Source: Lachnospiraceae bacterium
Lineage (GTDB): Bacteria > Bacillota > Clostridia > Lachnospirales > Lachnospiraceae
Length of the DNA: 48,263 bases
NCBI GenBank assembly: GCA_029068555.1
Contig: JAIECJ010000087.1
Span: forward strand, 1 to 48,263
Direction: 5' to 3'
Under the pieces are notes generated by a model. That model made no database searches, was not told where the DNA came from, and saw nothing but the letters and a program-made list of their open reading frames with translations. The translations under genes and the position numbers were made by a program. Numbering within the stretch: the stretch's first letter is position 1; each line of letters starts with the position of its first letter. Below, piece by piece: positions 15,247-24,943 of this stretch.

Positions 15247-16778
15247 CTTGCCGCCCCCTCTCTCTTTGAGCCTGCCATATAAAGACCAAGCTCCTCAACC
15301 GTAACTTTCTTAGGGTCAAATTCGCCCACAATTTCTCCCTCGTACATAACCAAAATTCTGTCTGACACATTCATTACCTCGTCAAGTTCCAGACTGACAA
15401 GCAGGACACCCTTTCCGGCATCCCTCTGCGCAACCAGCTGTTGATGAATATATTCAATTGCACCGACATCCAGTCCGCGTGTCGGCTGGACTGCGATTAA
15501 CAGTTCTGGATTCTTGTCAATTTCCCTTGCAATAATTGCCTTCTGCTGGTTTCCGCCGGACATAGAACGCGCTTTTGTAACTGCCCCCTGCCCAGAGCGA
15601 ACATCATACTGTTCAATCAGACGGTTTGCGTACTTTCGGATTTCTTTTCTTTTCAGAAACCCGAACCGGTTGGTAAACTGCGGTTCAAAATATCTCTGTA
15701 GAACAATATTATCCTCAAGTGAATAATCAAGGACAAGTCCATGTTTATGCCTGTCCTCCGGAATATGACTCATCCCTAACGCAAGACGCCTGCGAATCGG
15801 CATATGAGTAATATCTGTACCATTCAGGGTAATTGTTCCGCTTTTCAACGGTTCCAGTCCAGATAATCCATAGACAAATTCCGTCTGCCCGTTTCCGTCA
15901 ATACCGGCAATACAGACAATTTCTCCCCTGTGCACCTGAAGGGAGACTTTGTTGACAGCATTATTTTTATGCCGCTTTGACGCCACTGTCATCTCCTTAA
16001 TGTCAAGAACAATGTCTTTTGGCACTGAAGGCTTCTTCTCCACAACAAAATTGACATCGCGCCCTACCATCATAGATGACAATTTCTCCGGTGTTGTGTC
16101 CTTAACAGCTACCGTACCAATGTATTTCCCTTTTCTAAGCACACTACACCGATCCGCCACCTGCATAATTTCTGCCAGTTTGTGTGTGATAAAAAGAATA
16201 CTCTTACCCTCTGCCGCCAGATTTTTCATAATTGTCAGAAGTTCGTGAATTTCCTGCGGCGTCAATACCGCCGTCGGCTCATCGAAAATAAGGATGTCAT
16301 TATCACGGTACAGCATTTTCAATATTTCAGTTCTCTGCTGCATGCCAACCGTAATATCCTCTATAATGGCATCAGGGTCTACCAAAAGGCCATATTTTTC
16401 AGACAAAGCAACTACCTTCTTTCGCGCTTCCTCTTTTTGAAGCAGTCCCCCTTTTGTGGTCTCCACTCCGAGAATAATGTTATCCAGAACAGAAAAGCAT
16501 TCCACAAGCTTAAAATGCTGGTGAACCATACCAATTCCCAAGGCGTTCGCATCGTTCGGGTCATTGATGGTAACACGTTTCCCATCTTTATGAATCTCCC
16601 CCTCCTCCGGCTGATACAACCCGAAAAGCACACTCATCAATGTGGACTTTCCCGCACCATTTTCCCCGAGCAGCGCATGAATCTCCCCTCTTTTCAACTG
16701 TAAGGTTATATTATCATTCGCTATAATACCCGGAAACCTCTTTGTAATATTCAGCATCTCAATCGCATACTCAGCCAT
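15243..16778 (-). CDS. nupO: Nucleoside ABC transporter ATP-binding protein (NupO-like)
   Basis: A 511-aa protein with two fused ABC ATPase domains, typical of BMP/ribose-type importers. Domain 1 has Walker A GENGAGKST (about 38-46) and Walker B ILIFDEPTAVLTP. Domain 2 has a diverged Walker A, GIDGNGQTE, a signature MSGGNQQKA and LIAVQPTRGLDVGA in place of a standard Walker B. Such asymmetry is usual in this family. GGAGGGAGG precedes the ATG by about ten bases. It is separated from the upstream lipoprotein gene by a terminator-containing gap of 187 bases. Confidence 0.92.
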   Translation of the reverse strand: MAEYAIEMLNITKRFPGIIANDNITLQLKRGEIHALLGENGAGKSTLMSVLFGLYQPEEGEIHKDGKRVTINDPNDANALGIGMVHQHFKLVECFSVLDNIILGVETTKGGLLQKEEARKKVVALSEKYGLLVDPDAIIEDITVGMQQRTEILKMLYRDNDILIFDEPTAVLTPQEIHELLTIMKNLAAEGKSILFITHKLAEIMQVADRCSVLRKGKYIGTVAVKDTTPEKLSSMMVGRDVNFVVEKKPSVPKDIVLDIKEMTVASKRHKNNAVNKVSLQVHRGEIVCIAGIDGNGQTEFVYGLSGLEPLKSGTITLNGTDITHMPIRRRLALGMSHIPEDRHKHGLVLDYSLEDNIVLQRYFEPQFTNRFGFLKRKEIRKYANRLIEQYDVRSGQGAVTKARSMSGGNQQKAIIAREIDKNPELLIAVQPTRGLDVGAIEYIHQQLVAQRDAGKGVLLVSLELDEVMNVSDRILVMYEGEIVGEFDPKKVTVEELGLYMAGSKREGAAR

Positions 16779-16928
16779 TCTTTACATACCTCCCTCCATA
16801 TCGTATATCGTATATGTTTATAGTAAACGCATGCCGCAAAGCGGTTAAGTTCCCCATGCAGTCGTGTGCATCATTTATAGAGAATGACAAATACTTTTGT
16901 CGATTTCTATAATTGTATTTATATTATG

Positions 16929-16953
16929 AAAAAGGGGAGTAAAGCTGCTCCCC
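16929..16953 (-). terminator. Intra-operon terminator between nupN and nupO
   Basis: On the minus strand, GGGGAGC / GCTCCCC-type arms (16934-16939 and 16947-16953) are followed by TTTTTC. The hairpin lies right after the lipoprotein stop codon. Partial termination here would let the binding protein be made in excess over the membrane components, a common arrangement. Confidence 0.7.
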
Positions 16954-16965
16954 TTGTGTGTCTGT

Positions 16966-18231
16966 TTATTTTATACTGCCATAATCTGTCACTTTAACGG
17001 TTGTTGACGGCATTGCTGAAATATCATTGGAAACTTTGATTTCGCCGTTGTACATTCCTTTCACAAGCGCACGATAATCATCCTCAGTAAATGCATCGCT
17101 CCACTGTGTGCTCGTTATCGGAAGCTGTACATAATTTTCCTCCGGATTCTCTGATACCATTCCAAGATTCTCAATTTTTCCTGCATGCTCGCTCCACTTT
17201 CCATCTCTAATATCATTAAGGATGGTATTGACTGTCGCTGAAAGTCCCTTCATTGCAGAAGTAATTGTCATTCCTTCTCCATACTTTCCGTCGATGACAG
17301 GCTGCTGGTCAGAGTCAACACCGATTACCTTTCCATCAACCTTTCCTGCCGCTTCTGCTGCCGATGTATAAATTCCGCCACCACATGCAAAGACAACCTC
17401 GACATTTTTTGTGCCATACCATGTGTCCATAGCACTTGTGATATCAGCGTCGCCATAGAACTGTCCGCCGCATACATACTCAACCTCAACCTCATTCGCA
17501 ATGCCAAGCTCTGTCGCTGCGGCATCAATTCCCTGTACATAACCATATCCGAAACGAGTAACCGCAGGAACTGACATGCCGCCGAGGAATCCGAGATGTT
17601 TATATCCAGACTTTACAGCAGCATACCCTGCCATATATCCTGAGAGCTCCTCCTGATACGTACAGCAGTAAACATTTGCTTCATTGTAGTAGTCTGTCAC
17701 ATTGTAGTCGGCCGGATTGTAAGTATATCCCTCGCCCACGCCCTTTTCACAGATATCGCCTGCGCTTACATCAAGAGCTACAAACTTCACATCAGGATAC
17801 ATTTCAGGCTGTGTGACAACTGCTGCCGCAAACATGTAACCGGGCATTACGATAACATTTGCGCCGCCTGCCACTGCCTGGTCAACACTCGCGTTTCTTG
17901 CCTCGTCGGAATCGCTGTCAGGCTTGTAATAGGTAAATGGCACATCGTTAATCTCTGCCCATGCCTTACATGACTCGTAAGTTGTCTGATTAAAGCTCTG
18001 GTCTGTAATGTCACCAGAGTCTGTAATCATCGCAATGTTCATGCCGGAAGCAGATGCCGCATCGGAATCTGCCGCCCCGTCATTCGGTGTCTCCGCATTC
18101 GCTGTGTCCCCATTAGATGTCTCTGCTCCGATATTGTCTGTACTGTCCCCAGAACCTGCATCAGAACCGCATGCTGCCAATGATACAACCATGACAGAAG
18201 CCAAAATAAGTGACAATGCTTTCTTCTTCAT
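16966..18231 (-). CDS. nupN: BMP family nucleoside-binding lipoprotein (NupN-like)
   Basis: This is the extracellular binding component of a nucleoside ABC importer. The 421-aa precursor has a lipoprotein signal (MKKKALSLILASVMVVSLAAC) with the modified cysteine at residue 21. A low-complexity Ser/Asp/Ala/Thr-rich linker to about residue 65 is followed by the BMP/PBP1-ABC domain starting NIAMITDSGDITDQSFNQ. VVFACGGGIYTSAAEA and VIGVDSDQQPVI are family motifs of purine-nucleoside receptors. GGGAGG precedes the ATG. It starts 41 bases after purA, so uptake is likely co-expressed with de novo synthesis. Confidence 0.93.
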   Translation of the reverse strand: MKKKALSLILASVMVVSLAACGSDAGSGDSTDNIGAETSNGDTANAETPNDGAADSDAASASGMNIAMITDSGDITDQSFNQTTYESCKAWAEINDVPFTYYKPDSDSDEARNASVDQAVAGGANVIVMPGYMFAAAVVTQPEMYPDVKFVALDVSAGDICEKGVGEGYTYNPADYNVTDYYNEANVYCCTYQEELSGYMAGYAAVKSGYKHLGFLGGMSVPAVTRFGYGYVQGIDAAATELGIANEVEVEYVCGGQFYGDADITSAMDTWYGTKNVEVVFACGGGIYTSAAEAAGKVDGKVIGVDSDQQPVIDGKYGEGMTITSAMKGLSATVNTILNDIRDGKWSEHAGKIENLGMVSENPEENYVQLPITSTQWSDAFTEDDYRALVKGMYNGEIKVSNDISAMPSTTVKVTDYGSIK

Positions 18232-18272
18232 AAGTTTTGTCCTCCCTTGGATGGCTTTCCCATCCCTTTATA

Positions 18273-19565
18273 TTATTTTTTTAGTGCACTCTTCCTGTAT
18301 ATGACGTCATCCCTTGCTGGTCCGTTGCTTACAAGCGTAATCGGATATCCTATCTGTTCTTCTATAAACTCGACATACTTGCGGCAGTTTTCAGGAAGTT
18401 CATCATAGTTTCTGATTCCTCTGATGTCTGTCTTCCAGCCGGGCAGTGTTGTCAGCACAGGCTTTGCTTTTTCCAGCTTTGCAGTAACAGGAAACTGTGT
18501 TGTAATTTCCCCGTCTATCTCATAACCAGTGCATACTGGTATCTCGTCGAGATATCCGAGTACATCCAGAACAGTAAAGCAGACATCTGTAGTTCCCTGT
18601 AAACGGCAGCCATACTTGGACGCCACACAGTCAAACCATCCCATACGTCTCGGACGCCCTGTCGTGGCACCGTACTCTCCACCGTCTCCGCCGCGGCGTC
18701 TCAGCTCGTCCGCCTCGTCCCCAAATATTTCAGACACAAATGCACCCGCGCCAACCGACGACGAGTATGCCTTGCATACAGTATAAATCTCCTTAATCTC
18801 GTACGGCGGTATTCCAGCACCAATTGCACCGTAAGCTGCAAGTGTTGATGAGGATGTTACCATCGGATAGATTCCGTGGTCAGGATCCTTTAATGTGCCC
18901 AGCTGTCCCTCAAGAAGAATGTTTTTTCCTGCCTTTATCGCTTCGTCAAGGTACGCAGAAACATCACATACAAACGGCTGGATCATGTCCCTGTACCCAT
19001 GCAGTGTCTCAAGAAGCTCCGATGGAATGATTGCCGGCTTGTGGTACAGGTATTCCAAAATAACATTTTTCTGTTCCGCCACGCGCTCAATCTTCTCCTT
19101 CAAAAGTTCTTCGTCAAAAAGTTCACTTACCTGGAAACCAATCTTTGCATATTTATCGGAATAAAAAGGAGCAATACCTGACTTTGTGGAGCCGAAAGAT
19201 TTGCCTCCGAGCCTTTCCTCCTCATACTGATCAAACAGAATATGGTAGGGCATTACAATCTGTGCCCTGTCTGATACAAGAATTTTCGGCATCGGTACAT
19301 TCCTGTCCGTTATAGACCGAATCTCATCCATCAGAATTGGGATATTTAACGCCACTCCATTTCCTATGATACTGGTCGTATGATTATAAAATACTCCTGA
19401 AGGAAGGGTGTGAAGTGCAAATTTCCCATAATTATTCACAATTGTGTGTCCAGCATTTGCACCGCCCTGAAAACGGATGATGATATCCGCCTCGCGGGCA
19501 AGCATATCGGTAATTTTACCTTTTCCCTCGTCTCCCCAGTTCGCTCCTACTACTGCCTTTACCAT
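18273..19565 (-). CDS. purA: Adenylosuccinate synthetase
   Basis: PurA joins IMP and aspartate using GTP to make adenylosuccinate, the first step to AMP. The protein starts with the GTP-binding loop VVGANWGDEGKGKITDML and has GGANAGHTIV, the catalytic-His region GNGVALN, and the later GEYGATTGRPRRMGWFD and GTTDVCFTVLDVL blocks. I start at ATG 19563-19565 (430 aa), seven bases after GGAGG; the ATG two codons earlier abuts the ribosome site. It follows purB by about 90 bases and precedes the nucleoside transporter genes. Confidence 0.97.
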   Translation of the reverse strand: MVKAVVGANWGDEGKGKITDMLAREADIIIRFQGGANAGHTIVNNYGKFALHTLPSGVFYNHTTSIIGNGVALNIPILMDEIRSITDRNVPMPKILVSDRAQIVMPYHILFDQYEEERLGGKSFGSTKSGIAPFYSDKYAKIGFQVSELFDEELLKEKIERVAEQKNVILEYLYHKPAIIPSELLETLHGYRDMIQPFVCDVSAYLDEAIKAGKNILLEGQLGTLKDPDHGIYPMVTSSSTLAAYGAIGAGIPPYEIKEIYTVCKAYSSSVGAGAFVSEIFGDEADELRRRGGDGGEYGATTGRPRRMGWFDCVASKYGCRLQGTTDVCFTVLDVLGYLDEIPVCTGYEIDGEITTQFPVTAKLEKAKPVLTTLPGWKTDIRGIRNYDELPENCRKYVEFIEEQIGYPITLVSNGPARDDVIYRKSALKK

Positions 19566-19659
19566 TGACATACCTCCGGTTCTTTATAAACTTTGTATAT
19601 TTTCGCAATTGCATATCGTTAATTATCATACATCTTTTTCATAGATAAGTAAAGAATAT

Positions 19660-21111
19660 TTAAACACTTATTTCCGCCTTGATACCAAGCTCTGCCTGAT
19701 TTGCCTCAAGCACAGGCTTTACTACATTGACGAGGAAATTGTCGACCTGTACTGGTGAGCGGCCCACATATTTTGCAGGATCCATCGTCGCCTGAAGCTG
19801 CTCAATCGTAAGGTTAAATTCTGGGTCAGCTGCAATAAGCTCCAGCAAATTGTTATCCTTTCCCTCGACCTTAACATTTCTGCCTGCCTCCATTGAGAGT
19901 GTCCTGATCTTCTCATGGAGTTCCTGACGGTTTCCTCCGTTTTTCACTGCGTCCATCATGATATTTTCTGTTGCCATGAATGGTAACTCCGCCATGATAT
20001 GTTTTGTAATAACCTTATCATACACAACAAGTCCGTCAACAACATTGAGACACAAATCTAAAATACCATCTATGGCAAGAAATCCCTCTGGAATAGATAA
20101 TCTCTTGTTGGCAGAGTCATCAAGTGTCCTCTCAAACCACTGTGTTGCCGATGTAACTGCCGGATTGAGTGCATCGATCATGACATATCTTGAAAGGGAT
20201 GCAATGCGCTCGGAGCGCATCGGATTCCTCTTATATGCCATAGCAGATGACCCTATCTGATTCTTTTCAAATGGCTCCTCCACCTCTTTTAAGTGCTGTA
20301 AAAGTCTGATATCATTCGACATCTTATGGGCGCTCGCCGCAATGCCGGCAAGAATGTTTGCCACCCTTGTATCGACCTTTCTGGAATAAGTCTGTCCCGA
20401 TACGGCATAACAATCCTTAAATCCCATCTTGTCGGCAATCATGGGATCAATCTTGTCAATCGTGTCCTGATCCCCGTCGAAAAGTTCCAGGAAACTTGCC
20501 TGCGTCCCTGTCGTTCCCTTGGATCCCAGCAGCTTGAGACTTCCCGCAACGTACTCCAAATCCTCCAAGTCCATCAAAAATTCCTGCATCCAGAGTGTTG
20601 CACGCTTTCCCACTGTCGTAGGCTGCGCAGGCTGGAAGTGTGTAAATGCTAGTGTCGGGAGACTTTTGTACTTGTCTGCAAACTTCGCCAGCTCATCAAT
20701 AACATTCACTAACTTTTTATGCACAAGTTTTAGTGCCTCATTCATCACGATTATATCGGTATTGTCACCCACATAGCATGAGGTAGCTCCAAGATGGATG
20801 ATACCTGCTGCCTTTGGACACTGCTGTCCATACGCATACACATGGCTCATGACATCATGGCGCACAAGTTTCTCGCGCTCCCTTGCCACCTCATAATTGA
20901 TATCCTCCACATGCGATTTCAGTTCGTCAATCTGTTCCTGTGAAATAACAGGCTTCCCATTCTCGCTAAGCCCCAGCTCCATCTCTGTCTCTGCAAGGGC
21001 AATCCATAGCTTTCTCCATGTGCGGAACTTCATGTCCTGCGAAAAGATGTACTGCATTTCCTTGCTTGCATACCGCTCGGAAAGGGGGCTTGTATATCTG
21101 TCTGTACTCAT
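19660..21111 (-). CDS. purB: Adenylosuccinate lyase
   Basis: PurB cleaves SAICAR to AICAR and adenylosuccinate to AMP, releasing fumarate. The 483-aa protein has the fumarase/aspartase superfamily features: the GATSCYVGDNTD region, TTVGKRATLWMQEFL, and the signature GSSAMAYKRNPMRSER, whose mobile loop carries the catalytic Ser. The C-terminal helical domain ends VEANQAELGIKAEISV. AAGGAGAG precedes the ATG. It lies 19 bases after purF, in the order purC-purF-purB-purA, within a single minus-strand block. Confidence 0.97.
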   Translation of the reverse strand: MSTDRYTSPLSERYASKEMQYIFSQDMKFRTWRKLWIALAETEMELGLSENGKPVISQEQIDELKSHVEDINYEVAREREKLVRHDVMSHVYAYGQQCPKAAGIIHLGATSCYVGDNTDIIVMNEALKLVHKKLVNVIDELAKFADKYKSLPTLAFTHFQPAQPTTVGKRATLWMQEFLMDLEDLEYVAGSLKLLGSKGTTGTQASFLELFDGDQDTIDKIDPMIADKMGFKDCYAVSGQTYSRKVDTRVANILAGIAASAHKMSNDIRLLQHLKEVEEPFEKNQIGSSAMAYKRNPMRSERIASLSRYVMIDALNPAVTSATQWFERTLDDSANKRLSIPEGFLAIDGILDLCLNVVDGLVVYDKVITKHIMAELPFMATENIMMDAVKNGGNRQELHEKIRTLSMEAGRNVKVEGKDNNLLELIAADPEFNLTIEQLQATMDPAKYVGRSPVQVDNFLVNVVKPVLEANQAELGIKAEISV

Positions 21112-21130
21112 ATTTTCTCTCCTTTTCTAT

Positions 21131-22579
21131 CTATTTGTCAAAGTCACCCCGGATATCTTCTGTCGGCGGTTCCATCGGATAATTACCATTGAAACAGCCT
21201 GTACAAATGCCTAACCCGCCAGCAACTTCCTTCAGCCTGCTGATATCCAGATATCCCAGTGAATCAGCTCCTATGATATCCCTGATTTCTTCTATCGTCC
21301 TATTGTGTGCAATCAACTGATCTTTCTCAGGAACATCCGTCCCGAAATAGCATGGCCATAAAAACGGCGGCGAACTGATTCGCACATGCACTTCCTTTGC
21401 TCCCGCCTCACGAAGCATTCTTACAATTCTGTCAGACGTGGTACCACGCACAATCGAATCGTCGATCATAATCACCCGTTTATCATTCACTGCTTCTTTG
21501 AGAACATTGAGCTTTACTTTCACACTCGTCTCGCGGCTGCTCTGTTTTGGCTTAATAAACGTTCTGCCAACATAGCTGTTTTTTACAAATGCAGTGCCAT
21601 AGGGAATTCCAGACTGTAACGAATATCCCAGCGCTGCCGCATTTCCAGACTCTGGCACACCGACTACTAAATCCGCCTCCACAGGTGAATCCATGGCCAG
21701 GAAACGTCCTGCCTGAATCCGCGATGCATACACGCTCACTCCGTCGATATGGCTGTCTGGTCTGGCAAAATAAATATACTCAAAAATACATCTTGCTTCC
21801 TTTTCCTCCGGAATGGCGCGTGACATGTCAGAGACAATTCCTCCGTCGGGCGTGATGGTCACCGTCTCTCCCGGTAGCACATCCCTCACATACGCCGCAC
21901 CGATCGTATCCAACGCACACGTTTCCGATGTTATAATATAGCTATTCTCTCTTTTTCCTATACAAAGCGGCTTGAATCCATATGGGTCGCGCGCTCCAAT
22001 AAGTTTTCTGGGGCTCATGACTACAAGCGAATAGGCGCCCTTAATCTTCTGGCAGGCATTGTTTACAGCCTGTTCAACCGTTTTCGTATTGAGACGCTCC
22101 CGTGCTATATGGTAGGCGATAACCTCCGAGTCGATTGTTGTCTGAAAAATAGCTCCTGTGTACTCCAGATCGTGTCGAAGCTCCGACGCATTAATCAGGT
22201 TGCCATTGTGGGCAAGCGCAAGCGTTCCCTTCACATAATTTAGCACGAGAGGCTGCGCATTTTCACGCGTGGACGCGCCTGCCGTAGAATAGCGCACATG
22301 TCCCACGCCAATATCTCCCTTCAACGTTTCAAGGTTGTCTGGTGTAAATACCTCATTGACAAGTCCCATCCCCTTATAGGACGCCACTTTTCCTTTCGGA
22401 CCACCTGTCTCACTCACGGCAATGCCACAGCTTTCCTGTCCTCTGTGCTGGAGGGCAAAAAGACCATAATAAATAGTGGATGCAACATTCTGCCCGTCAA
22501 AGTCATAGATTCCAAAGACGCCGCACTCCTCATTCAACCCTGTCTCGTCTATATTTCTGTCTATTTCTTCATTATACAT
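21131..22579 (-). CDS. purF: Amidophosphoribosyltransferase
   Basis: PurF catalyses the committed step of purine synthesis, making phosphoribosylamine from PRPP and glutamine. The 482-aa protein has an 18-residue propeptide before the catalytic N-terminal Cys19 (EECGVFGIYD), the Ntn glutaminase domain with HRGQESCGIA, and the PRPP-binding motif VIMIDDSIVRGTTSDR. C-terminal cysteines in CTGCFNGNYP match the iron-sulfur type known from B. subtilis, which is oxygen-sensitive and needs propeptide processing. The ribosome site is modest. It follows purC after a 135-base gap with no obvious terminator. Confidence 0.97.
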   Translation of the reverse strand: MYNEEIDRNIDETGLNEECGVFGIYDFDGQNVASTIYYGLFALQHRGQESCGIAVSETGGPKGKVASYKGMGLVNEVFTPDNLETLKGDIGVGHVRYSTAGASTRENAQPLVLNYVKGTLALAHNGNLINASELRHDLEYTGAIFQTTIDSEVIAYHIARERLNTKTVEQAVNNACQKIKGAYSLVVMSPRKLIGARDPYGFKPLCIGKRENSYIITSETCALDTIGAAYVRDVLPGETVTITPDGGIVSDMSRAIPEEKEARCIFEYIYFARPDSHIDGVSVYASRIQAGRFLAMDSPVEADLVVGVPESGNAAALGYSLQSGIPYGTAFVKNSYVGRTFIKPKQSSRETSVKVKLNVLKEAVNDKRVIMIDDSIVRGTTSDRIVRMLREAGAKEVHVRISSPPFLWPCYFGTDVPEKDQLIAHNRTIEEIRDIIGADSLGYLDISRLKEVAGGLGICTGCFNGNYPMEPPTEDIRGDFDK

Positions 22580-22714
22580 ATTTTTTCCAAATACTCCTCT
22601 TAATGAATCCAGTGTACTGTCCGCTTCATATCCGGTAAAACGCCGCAGAATATTTTTCTGAGAGCGCTGCTCCGCAAACGCAGGCGTATCTGTGGCTGCG
22701 TTACAGTTTGCGAA

Positions 22715-23593
22715 TCAGTGCTGCCTGAATTCCTTACCTGTCAGCAGGGCAAATGCCTCCTTATATTTATCCACCGTTTTTGTGACAACCTCCTCCGGAA
22801 GAAGGTCATTGTTGTCCGGATTTGCCTTAAGCCAGTCCCTCACAAACTGCTTGTCAAAGGAAGGCTGTCCCTTTCCTGCCTCATACCCCTCCAACGGCCA
22901 GAACCGTGAGCTGTCTGGCGTAAGCATCTCATCCCCAAGCACAATATTTCCGTTCTCGTCAAGACCGAACTCAAACTTGGTATCTGCTATGATGATTCCT
23001 TTGCCCAGTGCATATTCCGCACATTTCTTATATAGGGCAATGGTTGCATCCTTTATCTTTCCAGCATACTCCTCACCCTTTCCTGGGTATTTTTCTTCAA
23101 GCACTTCGATGCTTCTCTCAAAAGAAATATTTTCATCATGCAATCCAATCTCAGCCTTTGTACTCGGTGTATAAACCGGCTCTGGAAGCTTCGCTGATTC
23201 CTGCAGCCCTTCCGGCAGTCTGATGCCGCATACAGTGCCATTCTCCTTATAGCTTGCCCAGCCGCTTCCTGTGATATATCCGCGCACAATGCACTCGATA
23301 GGAAGCATCTCAAGCTTCCGGCACATCATGCTGTTTCCGTCAAATCTATCGTTTTGGAAGAATTCAGGCATATCCTTGACGTCCACAGAAAGCATATGAT
23401 TCGGCACTACATCCTTTGTAAAATCAAACCAGAACTTAGACATCTGTGTAAGTATTGCGCCCTTATTTGTAATCTTATTTTTCAAAATAACATCAAAGGC
23501 AGAGATTCTGTCTGTCGCTACAATAATCAGACTATCCCCATTGTCATATACCTCACGTACTTTACCCTCTTTAATCGGTGCAAATTCCTGCAT
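22715..23593 (-). CDS. purC: SAICAR synthetase
   Basis: PurC (phosphoribosylaminoimidazole-succinocarboxamide synthase) ligates aspartate to CAIR with ATP. The 292-aa protein begins EGKVREVYDNGDSLIIVATD, the ATP-binding region, and has PIECIVRGYITGSGW, KAEIGLHDENISFE, TKFEFGLDENGNIVL and GDEMLTPDSSRFW. It is longer than the roughly 240-aa bacterial minimum and resembles the longer eukaryote-like/clostridial form. GGAGGAAGAAAAA precedes the ATG. It is the first gene of the purine block; the region upstream holds the terminator of the preceding cassette. Confidence 0.96.
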   Translation of the reverse strand: MQEFAPIKEGKVREVYDNGDSLIIVATDRISAFDVILKNKITNKGAILTQMSKFWFDFTKDVVPNHMLSVDVKDMPEFFQNDRFDGNSMMCRKLEMLPIECIVRGYITGSGWASYKENGTVCGIRLPEGLQESAKLPEPVYTPSTKAEIGLHDENISFERSIEVLEEKYPGKGEEYAGKIKDATIALYKKCAEYALGKGIIIADTKFEFGLDENGNIVLGDEMLTPDSSRFWPLEGYEAGKGQPSFDKQFVRDWLKANPDNNDLLPEEVVTKTVDKYKEAFALLTGKEFRQH

Positions 23594-23660
23594 TTTTTCT
23601 TCCTCCTCGTTTTCATGCGTTTTAACTTATAATCCTATTTTTCTTACGCCCATGCGCGTA

Positions 23661-23701
23661 AAAAGAAAACAGTTGCGACTATTAAAAATAACCCCAACTG
23701 T
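23661..23701 (-). terminator. Terminator after the DUF5717 cassette
   Basis: On the minus strand, ACAGTTG and CAACTGT arms (23695-23701 and 23669-23675) enclose a long loop and are followed by TTTCTTTTT. It closes the four-gene cassette about 20 bases after the last stop codon and insulates purC from it. Confidence 0.7.
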
Positions 23702-23722
23702 ATCATACCGATTCTTTTCTTT

Positions 23723-24904
23723 TTATGCAAGTGCTTTTTCGTAATCTGACACTAAATCTAATATTTTTTCTGCATATTCGGGATATTTGTCCACAATATC
23801 CTTAACCTCATCCTGTGCCTCCTGTGCTGCCTTAGCGTTATACTCCATCTGTTTTCGAAGCTTCTGGCGTCTGATAATCAGTCCGTGTCTGATTTCCACC
23901 ATTTCCTTGTTGTCAATCAGTGCCTCTGCCTGGTGAAGCCATATATTCGGATCCGCCAGATTGCAGCTGCGCAGTATCTTTACAAGCGCTGCCTGGTTGA
24001 AATCCATGTCCTGCTGCATCTGTTTTTCCTGCTCGCGCTGTATATTCTCCTCAAGGTACTTGTCCCAGAGCTTCTTCAACTCGTTTGAACTGTTCACATC
24101 ATATTTGACATACAAATATTCCAGCAGATTTGTATTGTTGACATAGCGAATCTTTACTGTATTTTGCAACAGTACAAGCTTATTGATTCCTTTCTCCACT
24201 TTCACAAGTTCTCTTCGGGCTTCATGGAATTTTACAAACACAAGTGCAAGCGCTGATGCCGCTACCAGCACTGCAATAGCATATCCTATCGACACGTCAA
24301 GCTGCCATGCTGACCCTATCACTGCAAGCAGCACAATCAGAAACAGCATCGATCCTACGCATATCGCCGTGATTCCTTTCATATTTCTCTGGGAATTTAT
24401 CAGTTCATTTCTTCTAAAATAGTAGGCATGCTTTTCTCCCTCAAGCCTTCCCATATCTTTTTTCACAAGCACCTGATAATCTTCCGCTTCTTTTAATTTA
24501 TTATATCCATCGGGCATATACTGCTCAATGCGCTCCATGCGCGCATAGTCCTCCATCTTCATAATATGACGCTTTTTATCAAGCTTTTCCTTGTTATTTC
24601 CTATATCCAAAATTTTCTTTGCGTACGTCCTAAGCTGTTCTTTCACATCTTCCTTCTGCGCCTCTATCTCCTCCATGTCGGTCAGGTAGGAGGTAACAAG
24701 ATTATACTCACCTCCAAGTGCGTCCAGCTCCCTGGACGCCTCTGACATCTGTTCAAGGCATGCTTTTACATAATGCTCACGCTGCTTTTTGTCATGCATG
24801 TCAATGTTGTCGCGCTTTAAAGTCTCCTCCTCCCAATCGTATACATTTTCAAATGCCTCTGGCTCCCTTTTGAAGAATCCTTTGATTTTTCCCAATAATC
24901 CCAT
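23723..24904 (-). CDS. Coiled-coil protein with two central TM segments
   Basis: I do not recognise a family. The 393-aa protein has a long charged helical N-terminal half (about 35-170) predicted to form coiled coil. Two adjacent hydrophobic segments follow at about 177-197 and 202-222 (GITAICVGSMLFLIVLLAVI, then IGYAIAVLVAASALALVFV), making a short hairpin through the membrane. A second charged helical half follows. Both halves should be cytoplasmic. AAAGGGG precedes the ATG. It is the last gene of the DUF5717-DUF5716-TPR cassette, 39 bases after the TPR gene, and may anchor that system to the membrane. Confidence 0.75.
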   Translation of the reverse strand: MGLLGKIKGFFKREPEAFENVYDWEEETLKRDNIDMHDKKQREHYVKACLEQMSEASRELDALGGEYNLVTSYLTDMEEIEAQKEDVKEQLRTYAKKILDIGNNKEKLDKKRHIMKMEDYARMERIEQYMPDGYNKLKEAEDYQVLVKKDMGRLEGEKHAYYFRRNELINSQRNMKGITAICVGSMLFLIVLLAVIGSAWQLDVSIGYAIAVLVAASALALVFVKFHEARRELVKVEKGINKLVLLQNTVKIRYVNNTNLLEYLYVKYDVNSSNELKKLWDKYLEENIQREQEKQMQQDMDFNQAALVKILRSCNLADPNIWLHQAEALIDNKEMVEIRHGLIIRRQKLRKQMEYNAKAAQEAQDEVKDIVDKYPEYAEKILDLVSDYEKALA

Positions 24905-24943
24905 ATATGTAACCCCTTTCCTATTGTTTCCCCTTATGATGTA

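Noticed and set aside
19566-19659. A possible purine riboswitch in the purB-purA gap
   Set aside because: The gap is short and AT-rich and lacks the conserved purine-aptamer loop sequences. I see only a weak promoter-like stretch.
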